A stretch of 47,127 nt of DNA from Streptomyces sp. Ru62 (GTDB lineage: Bacteria > Actinomycetota > Actinomycetes > Streptomycetales > Streptomycetaceae), in assembly GCF_002920615.1 (NCBI RefSeq), contig NZ_PQSU01000049.1:1-47127 (forward strand), written 5' to 3'. Below the pieces are notes generated by a model that did not search any database, was not told the DNA's origin, and was given only the letters and a program-made list of their open reading frames with translations. A program made the translations under genes and the position numbers. Shown here piece after piece: positions 37,520 through 46,350 of this stretch (position 1 is the first letter of the stretch; every line of letters starts with the position of its first letter).

Positions 37520-40500
37520 TCACTCCGCGGTCATCCACTGACGCATCACCGACAGCAGGTGATCAGGATCGACCGGCTTGGTGACATAGTCGGAGGCGCC
37601 CGACTCGATCGCCTTCTCCCGGTCGCCCTTCATCGCCTTCGCGGTGAGCGCGATGATCGGCAGCCCCGCGAACTGCGGCATCCTGCGGATCGCCGTGGTC
37701 GTCGCGTAGCCGTCCATCTCCGGCATCATGATGTCCATCAGGACGACCGCCACGTCGTCGTGCTGCTCCAGCACCTCGATGCCCTCACGGCCGTTCTCCG
37801 CGTACAGCACCGACAGGCCGTGCTGCTCCAGAACGCTCGTCAGCGCGAACACGTTGCGGATGTCGTCGTCGACGATCAGCACCTTCTCGCCGCCGAACCG
37901 CACCGCGCGGCCCTGCTGCGGCGCGCGCTCCTGCTCCGGCACCGCGGTCCACTGCTCGGGCCGCTGCCCGTCCTCCGGCCGGCTCCGCCGCCGGCGCCTG
38001 AAGAGCGCGGCCGCGCCGTTCTGCGTCTCCTGGTACGACTTCACCTCGGCCGGCGTCTCGATCTCCACCGCGGACAGCTCCGAGGACAGGTGCGCCTCGG
38101 AGGCGACCAGATCGCCGGCCTCCAGCGCGGGCACGGACTGCTGGTAACCCTGCGGCGGCAGTTCGCTCGGGTGCAGCGGCAGGTAGAGCGTGAACGTCGA
38201 GCCACGGCCCGGTTCGCTCTGCGCGTGGATCTCACCGCCGAGCAGCTGCGCGATCTCCCGCGAGATCGACAGGCCGAGGCCGGTGCCGCCGTACTTGCGG
38301 CTGGTGGTGCCGTCCGCCTGCTTGAACGCCTCGAAGATCACCCGCATCTTGCTGGCCGCGATGCCGATACCGGTGTCCGTCACCGAGAACGCGATCAGCT
38401 CGCCGCCCGGATCGCGCAGCGAACCGGCCTCCAGCAACTGTTCCCGGATGGACTGCGGCACGCTCGCGCCCGCGGGCCGGATCACCAGCTCCACCGACCC
38501 CGAGTCGGTGAACTTCACCGCGTTGGACAGCAGGTTGCGCAGCACCTGGAGCAGCCGCTGCTCGTCGGTGTGCAGGGTCGCCGGCAGCTCCGGGGAGACC
38601 CGGACGGACAGGTCCAGGCCCTTCTCCGCGGTCAGCGGCCGGAAGGTGGCCTCCACGTAGTCCACCAGCTGGACGAGCGCGATCCGCGTGGGGGAGACGT
38701 CCATCTTGCCCGCCTCGACCTTCGACAGGTCCAGGATGTCGTTGATCAGCTGAAGCAGGTCGGAACCGGCGCCGTGGATGGTCTCGGCGAACTCCACCTG
38801 CTTGGGCGAGAGGTTGCCCTCGGCGTTGTCGGCGAGCAGCTTCGCCAGGATCAGCAGCGAGTTGAGCGGGGTACGCAGCTCGTGCGACATGTTGGCGAGG
38901 AACTCGCTCTTGTAGCGCATCGAGACCGCGAGCTGCTCGGCACGTTCCTCCAGGACCTGCCGGGCCTCCTCGATCTCGGTGTTCTTCACCTCGATGTCCC
39001 GGTTCTGCCGGGCCAGCAGCTCCGCCTTCTCCTCCAGTTCGGCGTTGGACGCCTGGAGCGCCTTCTGCCGGTTCTCCAGCTCGGCCGACCGCTCCCGCAG
39101 CTGCTCGGTCAGCTCCTGCGACTGCTTGAGCAGCTGTTCGGTCTTGGTGTTGACCGAGATGGTGTTGACGCTGGTCGCGATCATCTCGGCGATCTGGTTG
39201 AGGAAGTCCTTCTGGATCTGCGTGAACGGCGTGAAGGACGCCAGCTCGATCACCCCGAGCACCTTGCCCTCGAACAGCACCGGCAACACGATGACCTGCG
39301 CGGGCGGCGCTTCGCCGAGCCCCGAGGAGATCTTCAGGTAGCCGCTCGGCGCGTCCGACACCAGGATCGTGCGCTTCTCCTGCGCGGCCGTGCCGACCAG
39401 CGCCTCACCGGGCCGGAACGACGTCGGCATGGAGCCCATCGAGTAGCCGTACGAGCCGAGCATCCGCAGCTCGTAGTCGTCCTCGCCGTTGCCGACGCCC
39501 TTGCCCTCCATGAGCGGCATCGCCACGAAGAACGCGCCGTGCTGCGCGGACACCACCGGCGTCAGCTCGCTCATGATCAGCGAGGCGACGTCCTCCAGGT
39601 CCCGGCGGCCCTGCATGAGGGCCGAGATCCGGGCCAGGTTGCCCTTGAGCCAGTCCTGCTCCTTGTTGGCGATCGTGGTGTCACGCAGATTGGCGATCAT
39701 CTTGTTGATGTAGTCCTGGAGCTCCTGGATCTCGCCGGACGCGTCCACGTCGATCTTCAGGTTCAGGTCGCCGCGGGTCACCGCGGTCGCCACGCGCGCG
39801 ATGGCCCGCACCTGCCGGGTCAGGTTCCCGGCCATCTCGTTCACGGACTCGGTGAGGTCCCGCCAGGTGCCGTCGACGTCACGCACGCGTGCCTGACCGC
39901 CCAGCTGCCCTTCCGTACCCACCTCACGGGCCACCCGGGTGACCTCCTCGGCGAAGCTGGACAGCTGGTCGACCATCGTGTTGATCGTCGTCTTCAGTTC
40001 GAGGATCTCGCCGCGGGCGTCAATGTCGATCTTCTTCGTCAGGTCACCCTTGGCGATGGCCGTGGTCACCATGGCGATGTTGCGCACCTGACCGGTCAGG
40101 TTGGACGCCATCTGGTTCACCGACTCGGTGAGGTCCTTCCAGGTACCGGCCACACCCGGCACGTGCGCCTGGCCGCCCAGGATGCCGTCCGTGCCCACCT
40201 CACGGGCCACCTTGGTGACCTGGTCGGCGAACGAACTCAGCGTCTTCACCATGGTGTTGATGGTGTCGGCGAGCTGCGCGACCTCACCGCGCGCCTCGAT
40301 CGTCACCTGCCGCGTCAGGTCACCGTTGGCGACGGCCGCGGCCACCTGGGAGATGTTCCGCACCTGCATCGTCAGGTTGTTGGCCATCAGGTTGACGTTG
40401 TTGCTGAGGTCCTTCCAGATGCCCGTGACGCCCGGCACGTGCGCCTGGCCGCCCAGGATGCCCTCGGTGCCCACCTCGCGGGCCACCCGGGTCACCTGCT

Positions 40501-40735
40501 CGGCGAAGCTGGACAGCTGGTCGACCATCGTGTTGACCGTCGTGACGAGCTCAAGGATCTCGCCCTTCGCGTCAACAGTGATCTTCTTGGACAGGTCACC
40601 CTTGGCGACCGCCGTCGTCACCTCGGCGATGTTGCGCACCTGGATCGTCAGGTTGTTCGCCATGAAGTTCACGGACTGCGTGAGGTCCTTCCAGGTGCCG
40701 GAGACACCCTGCACCTCGGCCTGACCGCCGAGCAT
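37520..40735 (-). CDS. osaA: Hybrid histidine kinase OsaA, C-terminal part after a frameshift
   Basis: This frame holds the last poly-HAMP units of OsaA and its whole output. After the HAMP array comes a GAF domain (LARISALMQGRRDLEDVASLIMSELTP onward), then a coiled coil (LLKQSQELTEQLRERSAELENRQKALQ). HisKA has the phospho-acceptor His in ANMSHELRTPLNSLL. The HATPase has NLLSNAVKFTDSGS, DTGIGI and GTGLGLSI. A C-terminal receiver contains VLMDIMMPEMDGYATTTAIR. All catalytic residues are present. Its apparent start, ATG in MLGGQAEVQGV, lies inside a HAMP unit that continues in the preceding frame, so it is the 3' part of one gene split by a 1-nt deletion, not a separate gene. OsaA works with OsaB in osmoadaptation in S. 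coelicolor. Confidence 0.88.
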   Translation of the reverse strand: MLGGQAEVQGVSGTWKDLTQSVNFMANNLTIQVRNIAEVTTAVAKGDLSKKITVDAKGEILELVTTVNTMVDQLSSFAEQVTRVAREVGTEGILGGQAHVPGVTGIWKDLSNNVNLMANNLTMQVRNISQVAAAVANGDLTRQVTIEARGEVAQLADTINTMVKTLSSFADQVTKVAREVGTDGILGGQAHVPGVAGTWKDLTESVNQMASNLTGQVRNIAMVTTAIAKGDLTKKIDIDARGEILELKTTINTMVDQLSSFAEEVTRVAREVGTEGQLGGQARVRDVDGTWRDLTESVNEMAGNLTRQVRAIARVATAVTRGDLNLKIDVDASGEIQELQDYINKMIANLRDTTIANKEQDWLKGNLARISALMQGRRDLEDVASLIMSELTPVVSAQHGAFFVAMPLMEGKGVGNGEDDYELRMLGSYGYSMGSMPTSFRPGEALVGTAAQEKRTILVSDAPSGYLKISSGLGEAPPAQVIVLPVLFEGKVLGVIELASFTPFTQIQKDFLNQIAEMIATSVNTISVNTKTEQLLKQSQELTEQLRERSAELENRQKALQASNAELEEKAELLARQNRDIEVKNTEIEEARQVLEERAEQLAVSMRYKSEFLANMSHELRTPLNSLLILAKLLADNAEGNLSPKQVEFAETIHGAGSDLLQLINDILDLSKVEAGKMDVSPTRIALVQLVDYVEATFRPLTAEKGLDLSVRVSPELPATLHTDEQRLLQVLRNLLSNAVKFTDSGSVELVIRPAGASVPQSIREQLLEAGSLRDPGGELIAFSVTDTGIGIAASKMRVIFEAFKQADGTTSRKYGGTGLGLSISREIAQLLGGEIHAQSEPGRGSTFTLYLPLHPSELPPQGYQQSVPALEAGDLVASEAHLSSELSAVEIETPAEVKSYQETQNGAAALFRRRRRSRPEDGQRPEQWTAVPEQERAPQQGRAVRFGGEKVLIVDDDIRNVFALTSVLEQHGLSVLYAENGREGIEVLEQHDDVAVVLMDIMMPEMDGYATTTAIRRMPQFAGLPIIALTAKAMKGDREKAIESGASDYVTKPVDPDHLLSVMRQWMTAE

Positions 40736-42900
40736 GCCCTCGTACCCACCTCACGGGCCACCCGCGTGACCTCCTGGGCGAACGACGACAGCTGGTCCAC
40801 CATCGTGTTCAGGGTGTTCTTCAGCTCCAGGATCTCCCCGCGCGCGTCCACGGTGATCTTCTGGGACAGGTCACCGCGCGCCACGGCGGTGGCGACCTGC
40901 GCGATGTTGCGCACCTGGGCCGTGAGGTTGCCGGCCATGCCGTTCACGGAGTCGGTCAGGTCCCGCCACACACCGGCCACACCGGGCACCTGCGCCTGCC
41001 CGCCCAGGCGGCCCTCCGTACCCACGTCCCGCGCGACGCGGGTCACCTGGTCGGCGAAGGCGGACAGCTGATCAACCATCGTGTTGATCGTGTTCTTCAG
41101 CTCAAGGATCTCGCCGCGCGCGTCGACGTCGATCTTCTGCGACAGGTCACCGCGCGCCACGGCCGTCGTCACCTGGGCGATCTGCCGCACCTGGGACGTC
41201 AGGTTGCCGGCCATGAAGTTGACGGAGTCCGTCAGCTCCTTCCACGTACCGGAGACGCCGTCCACCCGGGCCTGACCGCCCAGCCGGCCCTCCGTACCCA
41301 CGTCCCGGGCCATCCGCGTGACCTGGTCGGCGAAGCTCGACAGCTGGTCCACCATCGTGTTGACGGTGTTCTTCAGCTGGAGCATCTCACCGGACACGTC
41401 CACGGTGACCTTCTGCGACAGGTCGCCGTTGGCCACCGCCGTGGTGACCTGGGCGATGTTGCGCACCTGCCCGGTGAGGTTGCGGAACGCGGTGTTGACG
41501 GAGTCCGTCAGGTCCTTCCAGGTACCGGCCGCCCCCGGCACCTGCGCCTGGCCGCCCAACTCACCCTCGACACCGATCTCCCGCGCGACCCGCGTCACCT
41601 CGGCACCGAACGCCGACAGCTGGTCCACCATCCCGTTGACGGTGTTCTTCAGCTCCAGCATCTCGCCGGCCACGTCCACGGTGACCTTCTGCGACAGATC
41701 ACCGCTGGCCACCGCGGTGGTCACCGCGGCGATGTCCCGCACCTGGGTGGTCAGGTTCCGGAACACCGTGTTGACGGAGTCCGTCAGGTCCTTCCACGTA
41801 CCCGCGGCGCCCGGCACGTTCGCCTGCCCCCCGAGCCGCCCCTCCGCGCCGACCTCGTTCGCCACCCGCGTGACCTCGTCCGCGAAGATCCGCAGCGTCT
41901 CGGTCATCTGGTTGATCGTCTCGGCGAGCTGCGCGACCTCCCCGCGCGCGGGGACGGTCACCTTCTGCGACAGATCACCGTTGGCCACAGCGGTCGTCAC
42001 CTGGGAGATCCCCCGCACCTGCGCGGTCAGGTTGCCCGCCATCGTGTTGACGGAGTCCGTCAGCTCCTTCCACACGCCGGCCACCTCGGGCACCTGCGCC
42101 CGGCCGCCCAGGATGCCCTCCGTGCCCACCTCCCGGGCCACCCGCGTGACCTCGGAGGAGAACGCCGAGAGCTGGTCCACCATCGTGTTGACGGTGTTCT
42201 TCAGCTCCAGCATCTCGCCGGCGACATGGACGGTCACCTTCCGGGACAGGTCACCCTTGGCCACCGCCGTGGTCACCAGGGCGATGTCCCGCACCTGGGC
42301 GGTCAGCCGGTCCGCCATCGTGTTGACGGACTCGGTCAGGTCCTTCCACGAACCGGACATCCCGCGCACCCGGGCCTGGCCACCGAGCTTGCCCTCGGTG
42401 CCGACCTCGCTGGCCACGCGCGTGACCTCGTCCGTGAACGTCGACAACTGGTCGACCAGGTTGTTGACGGTCCGGCCGACCTTCAGGAACTCGCCCCGCA
42501 ACGGATGCCCCGTACCGCCGTCCGGCGCCTGCGTCCGCAGCTCCATCCGCGGCGACAGATCACCCTCGGCGACCGCCGTGAGCACCCGGCTGACCTCCGA
42601 GACCGGCCGGACCAGGTCGTCCACCAGCGCGTTGGAGTTGTCGATCGCCGTCGCCCAGGAGCCCTCACAGGCCCCCGTCTCCAGCCGCTCCGTGAGTTTT
42701 CCCTCACGCCCCACCATGCGCCGCACCCGCGACAGCTCACCGGTCAGATGCAGATTCCGGTCGGCCACCTCGTTGAAGACGGCCGCGATCTCCGACATCA
42801 CGCCGTCACCGGAGACCGTGAGCCGCTTGCGGAAGTTCCCGTCGCGCATCGACACGAGGGCCGCCAGCAGCCGGTTCAGGGCAGCCGTGTCCACCGTGGT
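39720..42900 (-). repeat. Poly-HAMP array, about 12 units of 276 bp
   Basis: Eleven regular units and one divergent N-terminal unit, each about 92 codons, follow without linkers. Adjacent units share long near-identical stretches of DNA, for example around the codons for GDLSQK and NTMVDQLS. The array occupies about 60% of the gene. Borders are approximate. Confidence 0.85.
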
Positions 42901-42978
42901 GGTGCCGCCGCTCCTGCCCAGGGACGATTCGCCTTTCGCGCGCGTCCTCGTGCCTCGCGTCGCCGCGCCAGACTCCAC
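40669..42978 (-). CDS. osaA: Hybrid histidine kinase OsaA, N-terminal part before a frameshift
   Basis: The N-terminal part of OsaA, consisting almost wholly of HAMP units. It starts at GTG 42978, preferred over GTG 43008 because GGGAGG stands 6 nt upstream. An initial divergent unit (LLAALVSMRDGNFRKRLTV) is followed by regular repeats of about 92 residues: TTAVAxGDLSQKVTVDxxGEMLELKNTVNTMVDQLSxFxxEVTRVAREVGTEGxLGGQAxVPGxxGTWKDLTDSVNxMAxNLTxQVRxI. No transmembrane segment is visible, so this is a cytoplasmic sensor. The frame runs into nonsense after VAREVGT (RACSAVRPRC) where the repeat should read EGMLGGQA. One base is missing near 40741. Joined with the downstream frame, the protein would be about 1819 residues. 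Confidence 0.85.
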   Translation of the reverse strand: MESGAATRGTRTRAKGESSLGRSGGTTTVDTAALNRLLAALVSMRDGNFRKRLTVSGDGVMSEIAAVFNEVADRNLHLTGELSRVRRMVGREGKLTERLETGACEGSWATAIDNSNALVDDLVRPVSEVSRVLTAVAEGDLSPRMELRTQAPDGGTGHPLRGEFLKVGRTVNNLVDQLSTFTDEVTRVASEVGTEGKLGGQARVRGMSGSWKDLTESVNTMADRLTAQVRDIALVTTAVAKGDLSRKVTVHVAGEMLELKNTVNTMVDQLSAFSSEVTRVAREVGTEGILGGRAQVPEVAGVWKELTDSVNTMAGNLTAQVRGISQVTTAVANGDLSQKVTVPARGEVAQLAETINQMTETLRIFADEVTRVANEVGAEGRLGGQANVPGAAGTWKDLTDSVNTVFRNLTTQVRDIAAVTTAVASGDLSQKVTVDVAGEMLELKNTVNGMVDQLSAFGAEVTRVAREIGVEGELGGQAQVPGAAGTWKDLTDSVNTAFRNLTGQVRNIAQVTTAVANGDLSQKVTVDVSGEMLQLKNTVNTMVDQLSSFADQVTRMARDVGTEGRLGGQARVDGVSGTWKELTDSVNFMAGNLTSQVRQIAQVTTAVARGDLSQKIDVDARGEILELKNTINTMVDQLSAFADQVTRVARDVGTEGRLGGQAQVPGVAGVWRDLTDSVNGMAGNLTAQVRNIAQVATAVARGDLSQKITVDARGEILELKNTLNTMVDQLSSFAQEVTRVAREVGTRACSAVRPRCRVSPAPGRTSRSP
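40733..40750 (-). other. osaA: Apparent 1-nt deletion in osaA
   Basis: On the minus strand other repeat units read GTGGGTACGGAGGGC. Here one G is missing (GTGGGTACGAGGGC), after plus-strand base 40741. Frames upstream and downstream are intact and homologous across the junction. Confidence 0.8.
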
Positions 42979-43050
42979 TGTGTCCCTCCCGGAGGGGTAG
43001 ACCGTCACTGCTGTGCTCGGCCGCTTCGGCCCGGCTGCCGGTCATCGGCA

Positions 43051-43078
43051 TACCGGTTACTTCCGCGTACCGGTTACT
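43051..43078. repeat. Direct repeat in the osaA-osaC control region
   Basis: TACCGGTTACT occurs at 43051-43061 and 43068-43078, 17 bp apart. The divergent gap 42979-43387 also holds a 7-bp hairpin, GCGGCTG-TC-CAGCCGC (43307-43322), and two ACCGGT boxes around 43324-43336. It holds no gene. These are candidate operators. Confidence 0.55.
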
Positions 43079-43387
43079 GCTGCGTATTCCTGCCAGACGA
43101 GATCCGGCCACACCAGGAGCTGCTGCCCGCCCTGCACGGAACCCACTCGGCCAGGCCCGACCTTCGTCAGAAGCCTGCCCAGTGTTTCACCCCGGCCGAA
43201 CCAGGCCATAACAGTTCGGCAGCTTCGCACATCGTCCGCACACCCTGGGGGCGTAAACACCGGCGACCGGCATCCGCCAGGACCGCGAAGGTAAGTAACC
43301 TTGCATGCGGCTGTCCAGCCGCACCGGTTTGACCGGTCTGGGCGGTGGCACGAGTACGAGCGGGCATCGGAGGGGCGGCCGGACACC

Positions 43388-46147
43388 ATGACCACCGGAC
43401 TGATCCCCGGGGGGCAGCCCCCGGAGCCACAGCCGACAGGCGAGCTGATGCCGCAACAGCGGAGCGAGCCGGCCGGCCACGCAGCCCCGCATGTCGACAA
43501 CCGGCCGAGGAGTTCTGTGATCACCGCGCGCGCGGCTGCCAGTTTCGAGCCCGTCGGACGATCGGTCGCGACCGCCCGGTCCTTCGTCCGCGACACCCTC
43601 CAGGGCTGGGGGTTCGCCGACATCGTCGACGACGCGGTCGTCCTCACCAGCGAACTGGTGACCAACGCCGTCGTCCACGCGGGCACACACGCGGAGGTGC
43701 TGTGCCTGCGCACCGAGGACGGCGTGCGCATCGAGGTCTCCGACCGCTACCCGGAGCGCGAGGTCCCCCTCCAGAGCTCCGCCGTCGCCATGAGCAGCCC
43801 CGACCGCGAAGGCGGCCGCGGCCTCCAGCTCTGCGCGGCCCTGGCCACCCGCTGGGGCGTGGACTACACCCCCACCCACAAGAACGTCTGGTTCCAGCTC
43901 AACCTGCCCGAGCGCCCGGTCGGCACCCGCACCGCGGGCCCGGCCCTGCCCCCCGACCTCCTCCCGCTGGCCGACGGCCGCGTCCGCGTCGCCGTCCTCC
44001 AGGTCGACCGGAAGGGCGGCATCAGCGCCTGGAACGAGGACGCCGAGGAGCTGTTCGGCTACCCGGCGTCCGACGTCATCGGCAAGCCTCTCACCGACCT
44101 GGCCGCCTGGCCGCACACCCCGGGCACCGGCACCGGCATCGCCGAGGCCCTCCAGCTCTCCCGCTGGGAGGGCACCTACGGCATCCGCGGCGCCGACGGC
44201 CGTGTGGCCCAGGTGTACGCCTCCCACCTCCGGGTCCGCGACACCGGCGGCGAACCCTCCACCGTCTGCCTCCTCGTCCGCGACCACGAGCGCGCCGTCC
44301 TGCAGACCCCCTCCCGCGTCCCGGCCACCGACCCGGCCCCGTCCGCCGACGGGCAGAGCACCGACCCCTTCGAGGTGTTCATCGGCTCCCCCGCCCCCGA
44401 CGACCTCGACGGCCTGCTCCAGCGCACGGTGGAACGCGCCCGCGACATGCTCGACGGCGACTCCGCGTTCCTCCTGCTCGCCACCGACGACGAGACGGAA
44501 CTGGAGGTCCGCGCCTCCACCGGCCTGCCCTCCGCCCGGCAGCGCTTCGCGCGCGTGCCCGTCGAAGCGGGCCCCGGCCGCTACGGCTCCGCCCGCATGC
44601 CCGCCGTCCACGACGACCTCGCCGCCGTCCCCGGGGCCGTACCCCTGCTCGCCGGAACCGGCATGCGCTCCGTCGTCACCGTCCCGCTCAAGGTCGAGGG
44701 CCGCCTCACCGGCTCCCTCGGCGTCGCGGCGGAGGCACCCGGCCGGTACACCAACGAGGAGGCGCTGCGCCTCCAGTTCGCCGCCGACCGCATCGCCCTC
44801 GCCGTCGAGTCGGCCCGCCTCGGCGAACTGGAACGGCTGCGCCGCGGCTCCCTGAGCTTCCTGGTCGAGGCCTCCGACCTGCTGGCCGGCACCCTGGACC
44901 GCGACCAGACCCTCGCCCTGATGGCCCAGATGACGGTCCCGACGCTGGCCACCTGGTGCGCGGTCTACACGATCGCCGACCAGGCCTCCGAGCCGTACCT
45001 GTCGTACGTCCTGCACGAGGACGAGGAACTCATCGACGGCATCAAGTCCCTGCTGTCGAAGGTCCCCCCGCCGGACCCGGTGCCGACCCCCGGCGCCCGC
45101 GTGTGGACGGCCCCCGGCGAGGTCGCCCATCAGGCCGCCCTGCGCACCTCCATGCGCAGCCTGGGCCTGGCCGGCGGCCCCACGCACCAGATCGCCTCCG
45201 GCATCGGCCCGACGCTCGCGACGGCCTCCGCGGTCGGCGGGGAGACGGTCGTCCTGCCGCTCGTCGCCCGCAACCGCGTCATCGGCATGCTGACCCTCGG
45301 CAAACCCACCGACGAGCACTTCCGCCAGGAAATCCTGGAACTCGCCGAGGACTTGAGCCGCCGCGCCGCCCTCGCCCTGGACAACGCCCGCCTGTACTCC
45401 GAACGCACGGCCATCAGCCAGTCCCTCCAGCGCAGCCTGCTCCCGCCGGGCCTGCCGCAGATCGACGGCGTCGAGGTCGAGGTCATCTACCGCGCGGCCG
45501 GCGAGGGCAACGAGGTCGGCGGTGACTTCTACGACCTCTTCCCCATCGGCGACGGCGCGTACGGCTTCGCCATCGGCGACGTCTGCGGTACGGGCCCCAA
45601 CGCGGCGGCGGTCACCGGCCTGGCCCGGCACGCCCTGCGCCTGCTGGCCCGCGAGGGCCTGTCCGGCCCGGCCGTGCTGGAGCGCCTGAACTCCGCGATC
45701 CTCGACGAGGGCGACCGCAGCCGCTTCCTGACCCTCCTGTACGGCGAGATGCGCCCCCAGGAGGACGGCAGCGCCGAGCTGAAGGTGGTCTGCGCCGGCC
45801 ACCCGCTCCCGCTGCGCCTGCGCCAGGACGGCACGGTGACGGCCGCGGCCGAACCCCAGCCGCTGCTGGGCGTCATCGAGGACTTGGAGCTGTACGAGCA
45901 GACGGTCACCCTCGACCCGGGTGACGTGCTGCTGTGCGTCACGGACGGCGTCACCGAACGCCGGGAGGGCTCGCGCATGCTGGGCGACGACGGCCTCGCC
46001 GACGTCCTCACGACGTGCACGGGTCTGACGGCGGGCGCGGTCGCGGCACGCATCATGCGCGCGGTCGAGCGTTTCGCCTCCGACGCCCCCTCCGACGACA
46101 TGGCCATTCTGGCGATGCGCGTGCCGGGAATCCACAAGGAGGCCTGA
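43388..46147 (+). CDS. osaC: Multidomain regulator OsaC (RsbW-like kinase, PAS, GAF, PP2C)
   Basis: A 919-residue protein combining opposing activities of the sigma-B-type partner-switch. An anti-sigma kinase-like HATPase at about 35-175 has VVLTSELVTNAVVHAG and REGGRGLQLCAALATRWGV. A PAS domain follows at about 185-300 (ISAWNEDAEELFGYPASDVIGK), then GAF domains at about 315-480 and 500-660 and a SpoIIE-type PP2C phosphatase from about 680 (AAGEGNEVGGDFYDLFPIGDG, AIGDVCGTGPNAAAVTGLARH, LLCVTDGVTERR, APSDDMAILAMRV), with its metal-binding aspartates intact. It diverges from osaA. In S. coelicolor the gene in this place is osaC, which modulates sigma-B during recovery from osmotic stress. ATG 43388 follows GGAGGGGCGG. 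A T-tract terminator follows the stop. Confidence 0.92.
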   Translation: MTTGLIPGGQPPEPQPTGELMPQQRSEPAGHAAPHVDNRPRSSVITARAAASFEPVGRSVATARSFVRDTLQGWGFADIVDDAVVLTSELVTNAVVHAGTHAEVLCLRTEDGVRIEVSDRYPEREVPLQSSAVAMSSPDREGGRGLQLCAALATRWGVDYTPTHKNVWFQLNLPERPVGTRTAGPALPPDLLPLADGRVRVAVLQVDRKGGISAWNEDAEELFGYPASDVIGKPLTDLAAWPHTPGTGTGIAEALQLSRWEGTYGIRGADGRVAQVYASHLRVRDTGGEPSTVCLLVRDHERAVLQTPSRVPATDPAPSADGQSTDPFEVFIGSPAPDDLDGLLQRTVERARDMLDGDSAFLLLATDDETELEVRASTGLPSARQRFARVPVEAGPGRYGSARMPAVHDDLAAVPGAVPLLAGTGMRSVVTVPLKVEGRLTGSLGVAAEAPGRYTNEEALRLQFAADRIALAVESARLGELERLRRGSLSFLVEASDLLAGTLDRDQTLALMAQMTVPTLATWCAVYTIADQASEPYLSYVLHEDEELIDGIKSLLSKVPPPDPVPTPGARVWTAPGEVAHQAALRTSMRSLGLAGGPTHQIASGIGPTLATASAVGGETVVLPLVARNRVIGMLTLGKPTDEHFRQEILELAEDLSRRAALALDNARLYSERTAISQSLQRSLLPPGLPQIDGVEVEVIYRAAGEGNEVGGDFYDLFPIGDGAYGFAIGDVCGTGPNAAAVTGLARHALRLLAREGLSGPAVLERLNSAILDEGDRSRFLTLLYGEMRPQEDGSAELKVVCAGHPLPLRLRQDGTVTAAAEPQPLLGVIEDLELYEQTVTLDPGDVLLCVTDGVTERREGSRMLGDDGLADVLTTCTGLTAGAVAARIMRAVERFASDAPSDDMAILAMRVPGIHKEA

Positions 46148-46156
46148 GGAAGCACG

Positions 46157-46189
46157 AAAAGGCCCCACCCGGAAGGGTGGGGCCTTTTT
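46157..46189. terminator. Bidirectional intrinsic terminator, osaC and tRNA-Thr
   Basis: AAAAGGCCCCACCC, loop GGAA, GGGTGGGGCC then TTTTT. The stem is 10 bp plus an A/T extension, with T-tracts on both strands. It serves osaC from the left and the tRNA from the right. Confidence 0.92.
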
Positions 46190-46191
46190 GC

Positions 46192-46267
46192 TGGAGCCCC
46201 CAAACGGAATCGAACCGTTGACCTTCTCCTTACCATGGAGACGCTCTGCCGACTGAGCTATAGGGGC
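46192..46267 (-). tRNA. tRNA-Thr (anticodon GGT), CCA encoded
   Basis: The minus strand folds as a 76-nt cloverleaf. Acceptor GCCCCTA / TGGGGGC, D arm GCTC-AGTCGGCAGA-GAGC-type, anticodon stem TCTCC / GGAGA around loop ATGGTAA (anticodon GGT), T arm AACGG-TTCGATT-CCGTT. The encoded CCA end is at 46192-46194. It reads ACC/ACU threonine codons. Confidence 0.96.
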
Positions 46268-46350
46268 CTGTCGTTTTCGAGGTTTCCCTCGCGGCGACGA
46301 AGAAACTGTACCCCGAGCAGGCCCGAGTTCCCAAATTCGTGCGCGCCCGG

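Noticed and set aside
40669..40735. Two separate osaA-like genes overlapping here
   Set aside because: The overlap lies inside one HAMP unit, and adding one base restores a continuous repeat, so it is a single frameshifted gene.
36521..41071. 1516-codon plus-strand frame with regular repeats opposite osaB and osaA
   Set aside because: The repeats mirror the HAMP repeats of osaA on the other strand; no independent evidence.
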